64,000 nt of DNA from contig NZ_CP099582.1 in the NCBI RefSeq assembly GCF_024022995.1, forward strand, positions 744,001 to 808,000, in the 5' to 3' direction. Shown one piece after another: positions 16,754 through 24,727 of the stretch. Below the pieces are notes generated by a model, which saw nothing but the letters and a program-made list of their open reading frames with translations, was not told the origin of the DNA and made no database searches. The position numbers and the translations under genes were made by a program. Positions within the stretch are counted from its first letter, which is position 1; each line of letters opens with the position of its first letter. The stretch is from Thermococcus aggregans (GTDB lineage Archaea; Methanobacteriota_B; Thermococci; Thermococcales; Thermococcaceae).

Positions 16754-17404
16754 ATGATGGATCTCCATACTCACACAGTGTTTTCTGATGGAATTGGGAA
16801 TATAAGGGACAACATAGCAGAGGCCGAGAGAAAGGGATTAAAGATTGTTGGAATCAGCGACCATGTACATTTCTTCACGCCTCATTTGCTCAACTCGTAC
16901 CTATCCCTCATAGGACAGGCTAAAAAGGAAAGCGAGACAATCGTGCTAGCTGGAGTTGAAGCCAATATCCTCCCGGAGGGAGTTGATATAAGTTATGACT
17001 TTAGAAAAAAGCTCGATTATGTAATAGCCTCTGTGCACCTTTACCTTGAGCCTGGAAGACATGATGAGTACCTTGAACTCATAAAACTCGCAATTCAAGA
17101 TGAAAACGTGGACATAATAGGCCACTTTGGAAACGTTTTCCCCTATATCGGTTACCCTTCGATGGAGGAATACAAGGAAATCGTCGACCTTGCAGCGGAG
17201 TACGGAAAAGCCTTTGAGATAAGCTCCCGCTACAGGGTGCCGGAGTTGGATTTCATAAAGCTGTGCATAAAGCGGGGAGTGAAGCTCACCTTTGCAAGCG
17301 ATGCCCACCAGCCAAGAGACGTTGGAAGCATAAGCTGGAGCTTAAAGGCTTTTAAAAAAGCCGGCGGTAGAAAAGAAGATTTACTTTTCTCAGAGCTCCT
17401 ATGA
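16754..17404 (+). CDS. PHP-domain metal-dependent phosphoesterase
   Basis: 216-aa single-domain PHP protein, related to histidinol phosphatase and polymerase-associated PHP domains. Metal-binding motifs are visible: DLHTHTVFSDG at the N-terminus, GISDHVHFF, AGVEANI, YVIASVHLY, DIIGHFGN and TFASDAHQPRDVG near the C-terminus. It probably hydrolyses a small phosphoester; the substrate cannot be told from sequence. Two consecutive ATGs exist; the first, 5 nt after GGGAG, is used. ACTTTTAAATTC about 35 nt upstream is a plausible TATA box. The last 6 bp overlap the convergent maf gene. Confidence 0.88.
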   Translation: MMDLHTHTVFSDGIGNIRDNIAEAERKGLKIVGISDHVHFFTPHLLNSYLSLIGQAKKESETIVLAGVEANILPEGVDISYDFRKKLDYVIASVHLYLEPGRHDEYLELIKLAIQDENVDIIGHFGNVFPYIGYPSMEEYKEIVDLAAEYGKAFEISSRYRVPELDFIKLCIKRGVKLTFASDAHQPRDVGSISWSLKAFKKAGGRKEDLLFSELL

Positions 17405-17956
17405 GAGTTTGAATCCTAGATTTTTAAGTTCAAGGATTATTTTCATTGGAAAGCCAACAACATTGTAATAATCACCCTTTATCCATTCCACCAGAACGCC
17501 ACCTTTCCCCTGAATTCCATAGGCACCTGCTTTGTCGAGAGGCTCACCTGTGGAAATATACCACTCTATCTCCTCTTTACTAAGCTCGCGGAACTTGACC
17601 TCGGTAACAACATATCCCGTAATTTCTTTTCCTTCGTGAATTATGCAGTAACCCGTTATGACTTTGTGAACTTTTCCACTTAACTCCCTAAGCATTTTTC
17701 TGGCCTCTTCCTTATTTCTTGGCTTTCCAAGGATTTTGTCTTTGAGAACAACTATTGTGTCTGCCCCTACAACAGTTCCACCATACCTTGAGTAGACATC
17801 ACAAGCCTTTTTTCTGGCTACTTCAACGGCATGCTCCTCCGGTGTTTTTGCGATAGATTCTTCACTAACCTTGCTTGGGATAACATCAAAATTCTTAAAG
17901 AACTTGGACAGTATTTCCCTTCTTCTGGGGCTTTGGGATGCTAGGATCAGCCTCAT
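17399..17956 (-). CDS. maf: Maf-like nucleoside triphosphate pyrophosphatase
   Basis: House-cleaning pyrophosphatase of the Maf/ASMTL family, hydrolysing non-canonical or modified NTPs to NMPs (dTTP/UTP or m7GTP pyrophosphatase subfamilies). 185 aa, beginning MRLILASQSPRRREILSKF, the family signature, followed by VVGADTIVVLKDKILGKP and the YISTGEPLDKAGAYGIQGKGG segment with catalytic Asp and Lys. The frame has a TTG before the ATG; ATG 17956 is used. No ribosome site is seen, and TTTTTATATTTTG is about 25-30 nt upstream, so it may be leaderless. It converges on the PHP gene with a 6-bp overlap. Confidence 0.92.
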   Translation of the reverse strand: MRLILASQSPRRREILSKFFKNFDVIPSKVSEESIAKTPEEHAVEVARKKACDVYSRYGGTVVGADTIVVLKDKILGKPRNKEEARKMLRELSGKVHKVITGYCIIHEGKEITGYVVTEVKFRELSKEEIEWYISTGEPLDKAGAYGIQGKGGVLVEWIKGDYYNVVGFPMKIILELKNLGFKLS

Positions 17957-17992
17957 CAAAAGACACTTAAGGAATCAAAATATAAAAATTTT

Positions 17993-18050
17993 GGGCGATG
18001 AAGACAATTTCGCTAGCTGATGGGTGACGAGTACCCTCGCAACTGAGCCA
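17993..18050 (+). ncRNA. C/D box guide sRNA 1
   Basis: Complete C/D box layout in an intergenic stretch: box C GCGATGA (17995-18001), guide, D' CTGA (18017-18020), 3-nt spacer, C' GTGACGA (18024-18030), 12-nt guide, D CTGA (18043-18046). Total about 56 nt, the archaeal size. The D' guide contains AATTTCGCTA, the complement of the near-universal 23S segment UAGCGAAAUU; the D+5 rule would place 2'-O-methylation on the C of that segment (C1934 in E. coli numbering). The target of the D guide (GTACCCTCGCAA) was not identified. Confidence 0.82.
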
Positions 18051-18059
18051 GAAAAAAGA

Positions 18060-21000
18060 TCAAAGGGAAGCCCAAATTTCAATTCCCGCATCCAACACTC
18101 TTTTAAGCTCTTTGCCTATTGGAGTGTTTTTGTTAACCTTTACAAGCCCCTTCCTCGATGGAGTGGCTGTGAAAATGTACTGGTCGCCTGCAAAGAATTT
18201 GAGAGGTTTCTTTGCGAAGTCTGGTGAAACTCTAAGAACTATCTGCTTCTTCTTTTCTTCAGCTTCCACAGGAATCTTTTCCTTAGGCATTTCTGCAAGC
18301 TTCTCGTCAAAGCTCCTTACATCAATGCTTATTCCAAGCTTTTTCTCTATTTCGCTGATCCTCTTGCCTTTTTTACCTATGATTGCAGGAATGTCGAATT
18401 CATCGGCGTATATTATTGCCTTGTGTGGACTTGCAAGCTCAACCTCCGTATAAACGTCAGGGAGAAACTTTTTGATTTCTTGTTTGAGCTTCTTCTCTGC
18501 GAGTTTTAGTGCTGGTGGCTTCTCTTCTTTCTTTACAGGAACAACGCTTATTTCTTCACCGTAGGTGTAAATCTCGTATTCAAGCTCGCCCGTCATGAAG
18601 TCCCTAACTTCTATAACTGGCCTCGCTAAATCCTCTTCTGTCATTCCGCTGGGAACCTTAACCTTGTACTCTAAAGTCAGAACTTTGGCGACATTTCCGG
18701 ATTTTATGAAGATTACTGTATCAACTATCTGGGGAATCATTCCAAGCTCTACTCTTCCGATGAATCTCTGGATAGCGTCTATGGGCTTTGTAGCGTGCAC
18801 GACACCAACCATTCCCACTCCAGCCAGCCTTAGGTCTGCGTAGATCTTAAAGTCACTTGTCTTCCTCATCTCGTCGAATATCGTATAATCTGGCCTAACT
18901 AATAGCAAAACGTCTCCAGTTTTCTCCATTCTTCCTCCAAGTGCTGTATACTGAGTTATCTCTTCACTAACCTGGAGGTCTCTTGGCTTCTCCATGGTTT
19001 TAACTATCTTGCCCATGCTCGCGTACCACTCCGCTAAGGCCTGGGCGAAGGTCGAGTTGTGAACCAATACCGGCGTACTACCCGCTATGAAGTTGTGGTT
19101 GGGTACTGTTATGTCGTAGACCTCAAATTCGCCTTCAATGACTTCGATCTCCTTGACTCTATCCCAGAATATGTTTTCGTCGAGCATGAGGCGCAGATGA
19201 GCAAGGTACTCTTCAATGAACTCAGCCCTAGTGTAGTATTCCTCGACCGCTTTCTCGATAAGTTTTCTCAGCGTTGGAACCTGAACCTCTGCCCCAGACA
19301 GGAAAAGGCTGAGCATTGCTTGGGACATTGTTCCGTATGTGGAGCGCCCTATCTTCTCGAATATAACGGTTAGCAATCCCCTAACATCATCGCCGAGAGA
19401 CTTCCATATTTTTGCTTCCCGTTCAAGCAGACCGCTCTCTCTGTGAAATGCGCTTATCAGCTTGGCTATAGTCGAGGGCATGGGACTCCTTTCGCCCTTC
19501 AACCACAGCTTTGGCCCCTGTTCATCGATTCCGTTTCTTCTGTAGAATCCGTTTGAGACTTGAGAATCCACGAGTTCAACGATTTCTTTCCAGCGGCCCA
19601 GCTCCTTCGCGTACTGCATAAGCTTCCTAACTTCTCCTTCAATCCCAAGATAATCCCTATAAAGTGTGAGGTATTCTTGGTAGACTCTCCTCAGTCTGTC
19701 TGCTGAGTATGAAGTCTTAAGCGGGTCTTTGAAGGGTTTACGGAGCAACAGGCCGAGTGCCTTCACGGTCTCACCCGCTGGGATAGTGCCCACGTTGGGG
19801 TTTGCCTGTGTATCCAGGTGCCTCTCAAACCCTTCGACCTTAAATCTTGGTCTAATGAGTTCATAAAACCTTCTGATGTCGTCCGAATTTTTGACAAGCA
19901 CCCTATAGTAATAGCGGCTTTTGACCTTTTTCTTTGAAACTATGGATGGAATTCCTATACGGAGGAGCAGGTAGTGAATTCCCTGGGCAAAGTCCCTGCT
20001 CGCGGTTGCTATTTCAAGTTCCTTCCCGATGTATCCGTCGCCCTCAAACACTCCTCTGAGGAAGGCGGCTATTCTCCTCTCATCTGCCTTGAGGACGAGC
20101 TGGGGGACTTTTATCGTCCTTGCTTTTTCTTTCTCAGGGTATCCCATGGCCCTGAGGAGTTTCTCTATCGTCTTCGAGTTCCTAACGCGCAATCTGCCCG
20201 GTGAGACAAAGTAGAAGTCCTCCTCCGGCACGCTGAACACGGACTTAACCAATTGCTTGAAATGTTTGATTAGTTTCCCATCAAAATTGTTGAACTCAAA
20301 GACGCTTCCTGACCCCTCTGCCCACATGAAGCCTAGGAATTCAAAGAACTCTTCATTGAGCTTGATAACGGGCGGTATCTCACGTGAGCTCCTGTAATTC
20401 CGCCCCCTGTAGAACACGCTAACCGTCTCATTGGGCGACGCTTCATTTACGGGAACAACGCTTCCGTCCTTTAGCCGCGCAAAGAAGCCTTCGCTGACTA
20501 ACTCTCCAACCCAAATCTCATTTGGAAGGTCCGACTTCACCGCTATTTTTTTCGGAACCGCTATGGGAGAGCCTATCTCAAGGTTGCCCGCATCTTCCCA
20601 AACAACAAAACCGTTTCTTATCGTCAAGACCGGATGGTTTGGACTCAAGGTTATCTCTCTTCCGGTTGCGGTTTTCAGTTTGAGGAGCTTTGTTTCAACT
20701 CTCCGGTACACCCTTTCAATTTTCTGGACTTCAGTCTTGTTGTGGGAGAGCGTCACCACACTCATTCCAGACCGCAGTGAGGAAACGGGGGCAAAAGTCC
20801 CATCGGCAAGGAGTACTGGGGTTTCTGGAGGCAGGCACTTCCCTTCACCCGGCGCTCCAGCTATGAGTATTCCCTCGGCCTTGTCCATGAGCCTCTCAAG
20901 GAGCTTCTCGCTCAGGTCGTAATCCTCTATGCTCAATTTGGTTATTGGCCTGACCGCTGTAATTTCTATTCTATCGGCAAACGGGGGTTTTGCTATAACT

Positions 21001-21659
21001 ATACGATAGTTCCTTAACTGAACTACTGTAGCCCCGGGTTCATCGAGTTCTATAAAAGATTCTGGGTCTCTCCTAGCCCTCTCAACTATGTCGTCTGCAA
21101 TCTCTTCAAGCTCCTCATCGGTAAGCTCCTTATCCCTTATGGGAACGAGTTTCCACTGGCCAGGCTTTCCTTTCTTTGCTAGAGGCTTCACACCTGCCTT
21201 TAGGTGAACGCTCATTGTATGCTCATCAAAAAAGTCTTCGAGTCTGTGTTTGACTTCTTTCCTGCTCTCTAAATAGATTACCTCTATGCCCTTTGCTATG
21301 GCAATGTCTCTTTGCACCTGATCTCCGGTTATGAGAATTGCGTTAAGCTCTCTGGCAACTTCTCTTATCATGTGGTCAATTTCTCCAGCTTTTGCCCTTC
21401 TGATCTGCCACAGCTCTGGTCTCTCACCATAGAACTCTAAAAGAATCTTGTCCTCATCTGCGAGCTTTCTGAGTTTCTTTAACTCTTCAAGTCCAGTGTG
21501 CCCTATAGCCTTGCCTTCATTTGCCTGGTGCTCAATCTCAGCAACGACTGCCTCAGGAATGATTACCTTGACCTTTTCGTTAATCCTATTAAGATACTGG
21601 GTGAGCCTTCCATCAACTATAACGCTTGTGTCCGCAACAAATACCTTCACTATTCCCAC
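18060..21659 (-). CDS. PIN-domain, PilT-like ATPase and KH-domain protein with intein
   Basis: Conserved archaeal COG1855-type protein. The precursor is 1199 aa; 605 aa remain after removal of the intein. An N-terminal PIN nuclease domain (VKVFVADTSVIVDGRLTQYL, acidic residues Asp10 and Asp16, later TGDQVQRDIA), a secretion-type ATPase core from about residue 230 (P-loop GAPGEGK then STFAQALAEW, Walker B-like TIFDEMRKTSDF) and a C-terminal KH region (IPAIIGKKGKRISEIEKKLG) are visible. The combination suggests RNA binding and cleavage coupled to ATP, but no reaction is established. The P-loop is split between Lys274 and the Ser that follows the intein, so splicing is required for ATP binding. 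Next to the tnpB element. Confidence 0.92.
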   Translation of the reverse strand: MGIVKVFVADTSVIVDGRLTQYLNRINEKVKVIIPEAVVAEIEHQANEGKAIGHTGLEELKKLRKLADEDKILLEFYGERPELWQIRRAKAGEIDHMIREVARELNAILITGDQVQRDIAIAKGIEVIYLESRKEVKHRLEDFFDEHTMSVHLKAGVKPLAKKGKPGQWKLVPIRDKELTDEELEEIADDIVERARRDPESFIELDEPGATVVQLRNYRIVIAKPPFADRIEITAVRPITKLSIEDYDLSEKLLERLMDKAEGILIAGAPGEGKCLPPETPVLLADGTFAPVSSLRSGMSVVTLSHNKTEVQKIERVYRRVETKLLKLKTATGREITLSPNHPVLTIRNGFVVWEDAGNLEIGSPIAVPKKIAVKSDLPNEIWVGELVSEGFFARLKDGSVVPVNEASPNETVSVFYRGRNYRSSREIPPVIKLNEEFFEFLGFMWAEGSGSVFEFNNFDGKLIKHFKQLVKSVFSVPEEDFYFVSPGRLRVRNSKTIEKLLRAMGYPEKEKARTIKVPQLVLKADERRIAAFLRGVFEGDGYIGKELEIATASRDFAQGIHYLLLRIGIPSIVSKKKVKSRYYYRVLVKNSDDIRRFYELIRPRFKVEGFERHLDTQANPNVGTIPAGETVKALGLLLRKPFKDPLKTSYSADRLRRVYQEYLTLYRDYLGIEGEVRKLMQYAKELGRWKEIVELVDSQVSNGFYRRNGIDEQGPKLWLKGERSPMPSTIAKLISAFHRESGLLEREAKIWKSLGDDVRGLLTVIFEKIGRSTYGTMSQAMLSLFLSGAEVQVPTLRKLIEKAVEEYYTRAEFIEEYLAHLRLMLDENIFWDRVKEIEVIEGEFEVYDITVPNHNFIAGSTPVLVHNSTFAQALAEWYASMGKIVKTMEKPRDLQVSEEITQYTALGGRMEKTGDVLLLVRPDYTIFDEMRKTSDFKIYADLRLAGVGMVGVVHATKPIDAIQRFIGRVELGMIPQIVDTVIFIKSGNVAKVLTLEYKVKVPSGMTEEDLARPVIEVRDFMTGELEYEIYTYGEEISVVPVKKEEKPPALKLAEKKLKQEIKKFLPDVYTEVELASPHKAIIYADEFDIPAIIGKKGKRISEIEKKLGISIDVRSFDEKLAEMPKEKIPVEAEEKKKQIVLRVSPDFAKKPLKFFAGDQYIFTATPSRKGLVKVNKNTPIGKELKRVLDAGIEIWASL
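19056..20837 (-). mobile_element. Intein with LAGLIDADG homing endonuclease
   Basis: In-frame insertion of 1782 bp (594 aa). It begins with Cys1 (CLPPETPVLLADGTF, precursor residue 275) and ends VLVHN before an extein Ser, the standard class 1 splice junctions; NHPVLTIRNG carries the block B histidine. Two LAGLIDADG-like helices, FLGFMWAEGSG and FLRGVFEGDGYIG, mark the homing endonuclease, whose acidic residues look intact. It sits between Lys and Ser of the host P-loop, a common intein site class. GC content is higher than that of the exteins, in line with horizontal arrival. Confidence 0.93.
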
Positions 21660-21689
21660 CTCTCACCTTGCTTAGTCTCTCCACTTGTG

Positions 21690-23062
21690 ACCTGCCCTGC
21701 CCTTCAGGGCGGGGCTTCGTGAGAGTTCACAGGGACTACCCTCACTCTCACTGGCCGGGTCACACGGCCACTACCGGCTATCTCCCTAACGGGAGAATCG
21801 CCGGCTACCTTCCTCAAAATATTTAAAGCCCCATTCACGTCAGCATTAATCAAAACTCCAGTCGAAGACTGATAGAGACCCCTCTTGATTCTTTTACCCC
21901 AATACTTCTCCTTCTTCACCAGCGGTTCTAAAGCCAAAGCATCTGCCTTGCTCGTGTATTTTTCATCAACTTCGATGAAGTTAATCCCGTAACGCTCACA
22001 CTTTGCCTTCAGCTTTTGCTTGAAGAGGCCGTATGGGATATACTGGAAGTTCTGATTATTCACTTTCCCCAAGGAAGCCCTTTGCTTTGCTTCCTCCAAC
22101 TCTCCAATTACTATATTCCCGATTTTATTCTTCAAGCAGTATTTTATTATGTAGTTGACGGCTTGGTTCATAAAATTATTCATTACATTCTTCCTCTTCC
22201 TCAAAAGCCAAGCCATCTTTTTGCCAAACTTTACTCCTTGCCTAGCGTATTGATTCTGGAGTCTGGCCTTTTCTTTATTCCACCACCGGTTGAAGCTCTT
22301 CAACCACCGGCCTTCAACGATGAAGGCCGTCCCGGTGGTGTCGACGCAAGTGGCAAAATTATCAACTCCCAAATCAATGGCCAAGTACTTTGAGTAGTCT
22401 AAATCCTTCTTTTCCGGCTGGACTTCGTAAACGTACTCAACCTCGAACCAAAGGGCATTATGTCTTGGCAAAATGCGGACTTCCTTTATCTTGTGTCCTT
22501 TAACGTTCTTTGGTAGTGGGATTTCAAGGTACATTACACCGTACTTCTTGGCAAAGTTTCGGCCAAGAGTTAGAACAATTTTGTCCTCTTTTACCTTGAA
22601 GGACTGGTAGGGGAAGATTAGAACAAAGTGACCGTCTTTTGGTAAAAACTTTGGCGGGTGAATTGGCCTGTTGTAGTTGCCTTTTTTCCTTTCTTTTAAC
22701 AGTCTGAAGAAGGAGCGGTAGTTTCTTTCGACAATTTTCATGGTTTGCTGTGCCACTTGACTTGGCAAGAGTTTGTAGGGTTCACTGTCTTTAACCAAGT
22801 GATAGGCTTCGGCATATGGTAGAAAAGTTCCATTAAGCTCGTAGTGTCGTCTTGTCACATATAGGGTGAGGTTGTAGAGGTCTTTGGAGAGATGAGAGAG
22901 TATTCGAAGTAGTTTGTATGTCTTCTTGTCTACTCGGAGATGGTTCTTTTGGGTGAGGTACATTGACATCACTCATTATTATGTGTGTAATAGAGGTATT
23001 TAACCCTTTCGGTGCCTGCCTTTAGAGTGTTTGCATCCCACCCTAAAGGGCGAGGTTCGGAA
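21690..23062 (-). mobile_element. IS200/IS605-type element with tnpB only
   Basis: The tnpB gene is flanked by short GC-rich foldback sequences. Beyond its 3' end the minus strand has GCCCCGCCCTGAAGGGCAGG (around 21690-21712), with GCCCT/AGGGC arms. Beyond its 5' end it has CGCCCTTTAGGGTGGG (around 23039-23054). These are typical of left and right end hairpins recognised by the HUH transposase TnpA. No tnpA is present, so the element would need TnpA in trans. The exact ends cannot be fixed without an empty-site comparison. Confidence 0.65.
21704..22969 (-). CDS. tnpB: TnpB, IS200/IS605-family RNA-guided endonuclease
   Basis: About 421 aa. RuvC residues are in place: Asp200 in LAIDLGVDN, Glu291 in VIGELEEAKQ and Asp378 in INADVNGALNI. 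The N-terminal half has the usual helical and beta-barrel layout (FYxLLKxRKKG-like region and PKFLPKDGHFVLIFP). In place of the CxxC...CxxC zinc ribbon between the second and third RuvC motifs there is TSKADALALEPLVKKEKYWGK followed by RGLYQSSTG, with no cysteines. TnpB cleaves DNA using an RNA made from the element's right end and promotes retention of the element. Start: GTG 22972, ATG 22969 or ATG 22963 are all possible. Confidence 0.88.
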   Translation of the reverse strand: MSMYLTQKNHLRVDKKTYKLLRILSHLSKDLYNLTLYVTRRHYELNGTFLPYAEAYHLVKDSEPYKLLPSQVAQQTMKIVERNYRSFFRLLKERKKGNYNRPIHPPKFLPKDGHFVLIFPYQSFKVKEDKIVLTLGRNFAKKYGVMYLEIPLPKNVKGHKIKEVRILPRHNALWFEVEYVYEVQPEKKDLDYSKYLAIDLGVDNFATCVDTTGTAFIVEGRWLKSFNRWWNKEKARLQNQYARQGVKFGKKMAWLLRKRKNVMNNFMNQAVNYIIKYCLKNKIGNIVIGELEEAKQRASLGKVNNQNFQYIPYGLFKQKLKAKCERYGINFIEVDEKYTSKADALALEPLVKKEKYWGKRIKRGLYQSSTGVLINADVNGALNILRKVAGDSPVREIAGSGRVTRPVRVRVVPVNSHEAPP

Positions 23063-23125
23063 GAAAAATATAAGGTTTTGGTAAAAGTTCATAAAGGTTT
23101 AGGAGAATTGTAGTAGGGAACCGAT

Positions 23126-23863
23126 ATGGGAAGAATGATCTCAATAGCATCTGGAAAAGGGGGTACCGGAAAAACAACCACTACAGCAAATCTAGCAATT
23201 GCTCTAGGAAAGTTAGGAAAAAAAGTATGTGCAGTTGATGCAGATCTAACTATGGCAAACCTAAGCCTGCATTTCGGGTTAGATGATGCGGGAAAAACTA
23301 TCCACGACGTGCTGATTGAAGGGGGAGACATAAGGGAAGCTGTACACCCGACAAAATATGAACTCGTATATGTGGTTCCAGCTGCAGTAGATTGGGAACA
23401 CGTTGCTAAAGCAGACCCCAGAGAGCTCCCGGAGGTAATCCCAAAGTTAAAAAATGATTTTGACTATGTGCTAATAGATTGTCCAGCTGGATTGCAAATA
23501 GATGCTATGAGCGCCATGTTAAGCGGAGAGGAAATTATCCTAGTAACCAATCCGGAGATAGCAAGCATAAGCGACACCATGAAAGTAGGATTGGTCTTAA
23601 AAAAAGCTGGACGAGAAATCCTAGGCTTTGTACTCAATAGGTATGGTAAAAATAAAAACGACATACCGCCGGAAGCCGCGGAAGAGGTCATGGAGTTTCC
23701 TCTTTTGGCAGTTATCCCAGAAGATCCAGAAGTTAGAGAGGCAACATTGGAGGGAATACCAGTAGTGGCATACAATCCAGAGTCAAAGGCCACAAAAGCA
23801 TTTTTTGAGCTTGCAGAGAAGCTTGTGAGAATGGAAACAGAGAGACAATGGTGGATGGAATGA
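23126..23863 (+). CDS. MinD/ParA-like ATPase
   Basis: 245-aa member of the MinD/ParA/SIMIBI group. Deviant Walker A GKGGTGKTT near residue 10, Walker B-like YVLIDCPAGL and the AVDADLTMANL switch element are present, with the typical MinD phrases LVTNPEIASISDTMK and GFVLNRYG. Archaeal MinD homologues position membrane assemblies such as chemoreceptor arrays or archaella; which partner this one serves is not visible, as no MinE/ParB gene is adjacent. An amphipathic C-terminal targeting helix is not obvious (ends RQWWME). Its stop overlaps the start of the GPN GTPase as ATGA. The start at 23126 is preferred, with ATG 23135 as alternative. Confidence 0.9.
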   Translation: MGRMISIASGKGGTGKTTTTANLAIALGKLGKKVCAVDADLTMANLSLHFGLDDAGKTIHDVLIEGGDIREAVHPTKYELVYVVPAAVDWEHVAKADPRELPEVIPKLKNDFDYVLIDCPAGLQIDAMSAMLSGEEIILVTNPEIASISDTMKVGLVLKKAGREILGFVLNRYGKNKNDIPPEAAEEVMEFPLLAVIPEDPEVREATLEGIPVVAYNPESKATKAFFELAEKLVRMETERQWWME

Positions 23864-24603
23864 TAGTAGTATTTGTTGGGACTGCTGGAAGCGGAAAAAC
23901 AACCCTAACGGGAGAATTTGGCAAATTTTTGGAGGAAAACGAAAAGAAAGTTGCATACGTAAATCTGGATACTGGAGTTAAGAGTCTTCCTTACATCCCC
24001 ACGGTAGATGTTAGAGAACATATAACCGTAGAAGAGCTTATGAAAAAGGGGTATGGGCCCAATGGAGCCATTGTGGAAAGTTATGACTTCCTCATGAATT
24101 ACCTTGAAGATTACATCGAAAAGATACTGATGCTGGAGAAAGAAAACGACTACGTCCTTGTAGACACTCCCGGGCAGATGGAAACGTTTCTTTTCCACGA
24201 TTTTGGAGTTAAGCTAATGGAAAACCTTCCAAACCCACTTGTTGTATACTTATTTGACCCAACAATACTTAGAAGGCCCCATGATTACTGCTTCGTAAGG
24301 CTCTTTGCACTTTTAATAGACCTCCGACTTGGTGCGACGACTGTGCCAGCCCTAAACAAGATAGACCTCCTTAAGGACTTGGAAGAGACAAAAAGATATC
24401 TTGAGGATGTTGAATACCTCACAGGCCGCTTAAAACTCGACACTTCCATGCAGGGGCTTTTGGCATACAAGTTATGTAAGTTTTTGCCGGAGATCTCACC
24501 TCCAGTAAGGGTGCTTTATTTATCCGCAAAGAAAAGAAAAGGGTTTGATGAACTTGAAACTTTGGCTTATGAGCACTATTGCACCTGTGGAGATTTAACA
24601 TAA
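23860..24603 (+). CDS. GPN-loop GTPase
   Basis: 247-aa homologue of the archaeal GPN GTPase (the PAB0955 type) and of eukaryotic GPN1-3, which dimerise through their GPN loop and assist assembly of RNA polymerase. Walker A GTAGSGKTT at about 7-15, the Gly-Pro-Asn loop in GYGPNGAI (66-68), switch VDTPGQMETF, and guanine motif NKIDLL are all present. The frame opens at 23848, but ATG 23860 follows GGTGGATGG and overlaps the MinD stop (ATGA), giving translational coupling. The C-terminus ends with EHYCTCGDLT; the two close cysteines are unusual enough to note but may be incidental. Confidence 0.93.
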   Translation: MIVVFVGTAGSGKTTLTGEFGKFLEENEKKVAYVNLDTGVKSLPYIPTVDVREHITVEELMKKGYGPNGAIVESYDFLMNYLEDYIEKILMLEKENDYVLVDTPGQMETFLFHDFGVKLMENLPNPLVVYLFDPTILRRPHDYCFVRLFALLIDLRLGATTVPALNKIDLLKDLEETKRYLEDVEYLTGRLKLDTSMQGLLAYKLCKFLPEISPPVRVLYLSAKKRKGFDELETLAYEHYCTCGDLT

Positions 24604-24727
24604 GTTCAACGGAAAACTGAAAAACAGAACCTTTATTCAAGAAAGGTCCTCCAAAATGAATCCTTTTTTAGGAAGAAACTGGGAAGGTTTTTAATTTAGG
24701 AGAAACTAAGAGATTTCGGTGAGAGAA

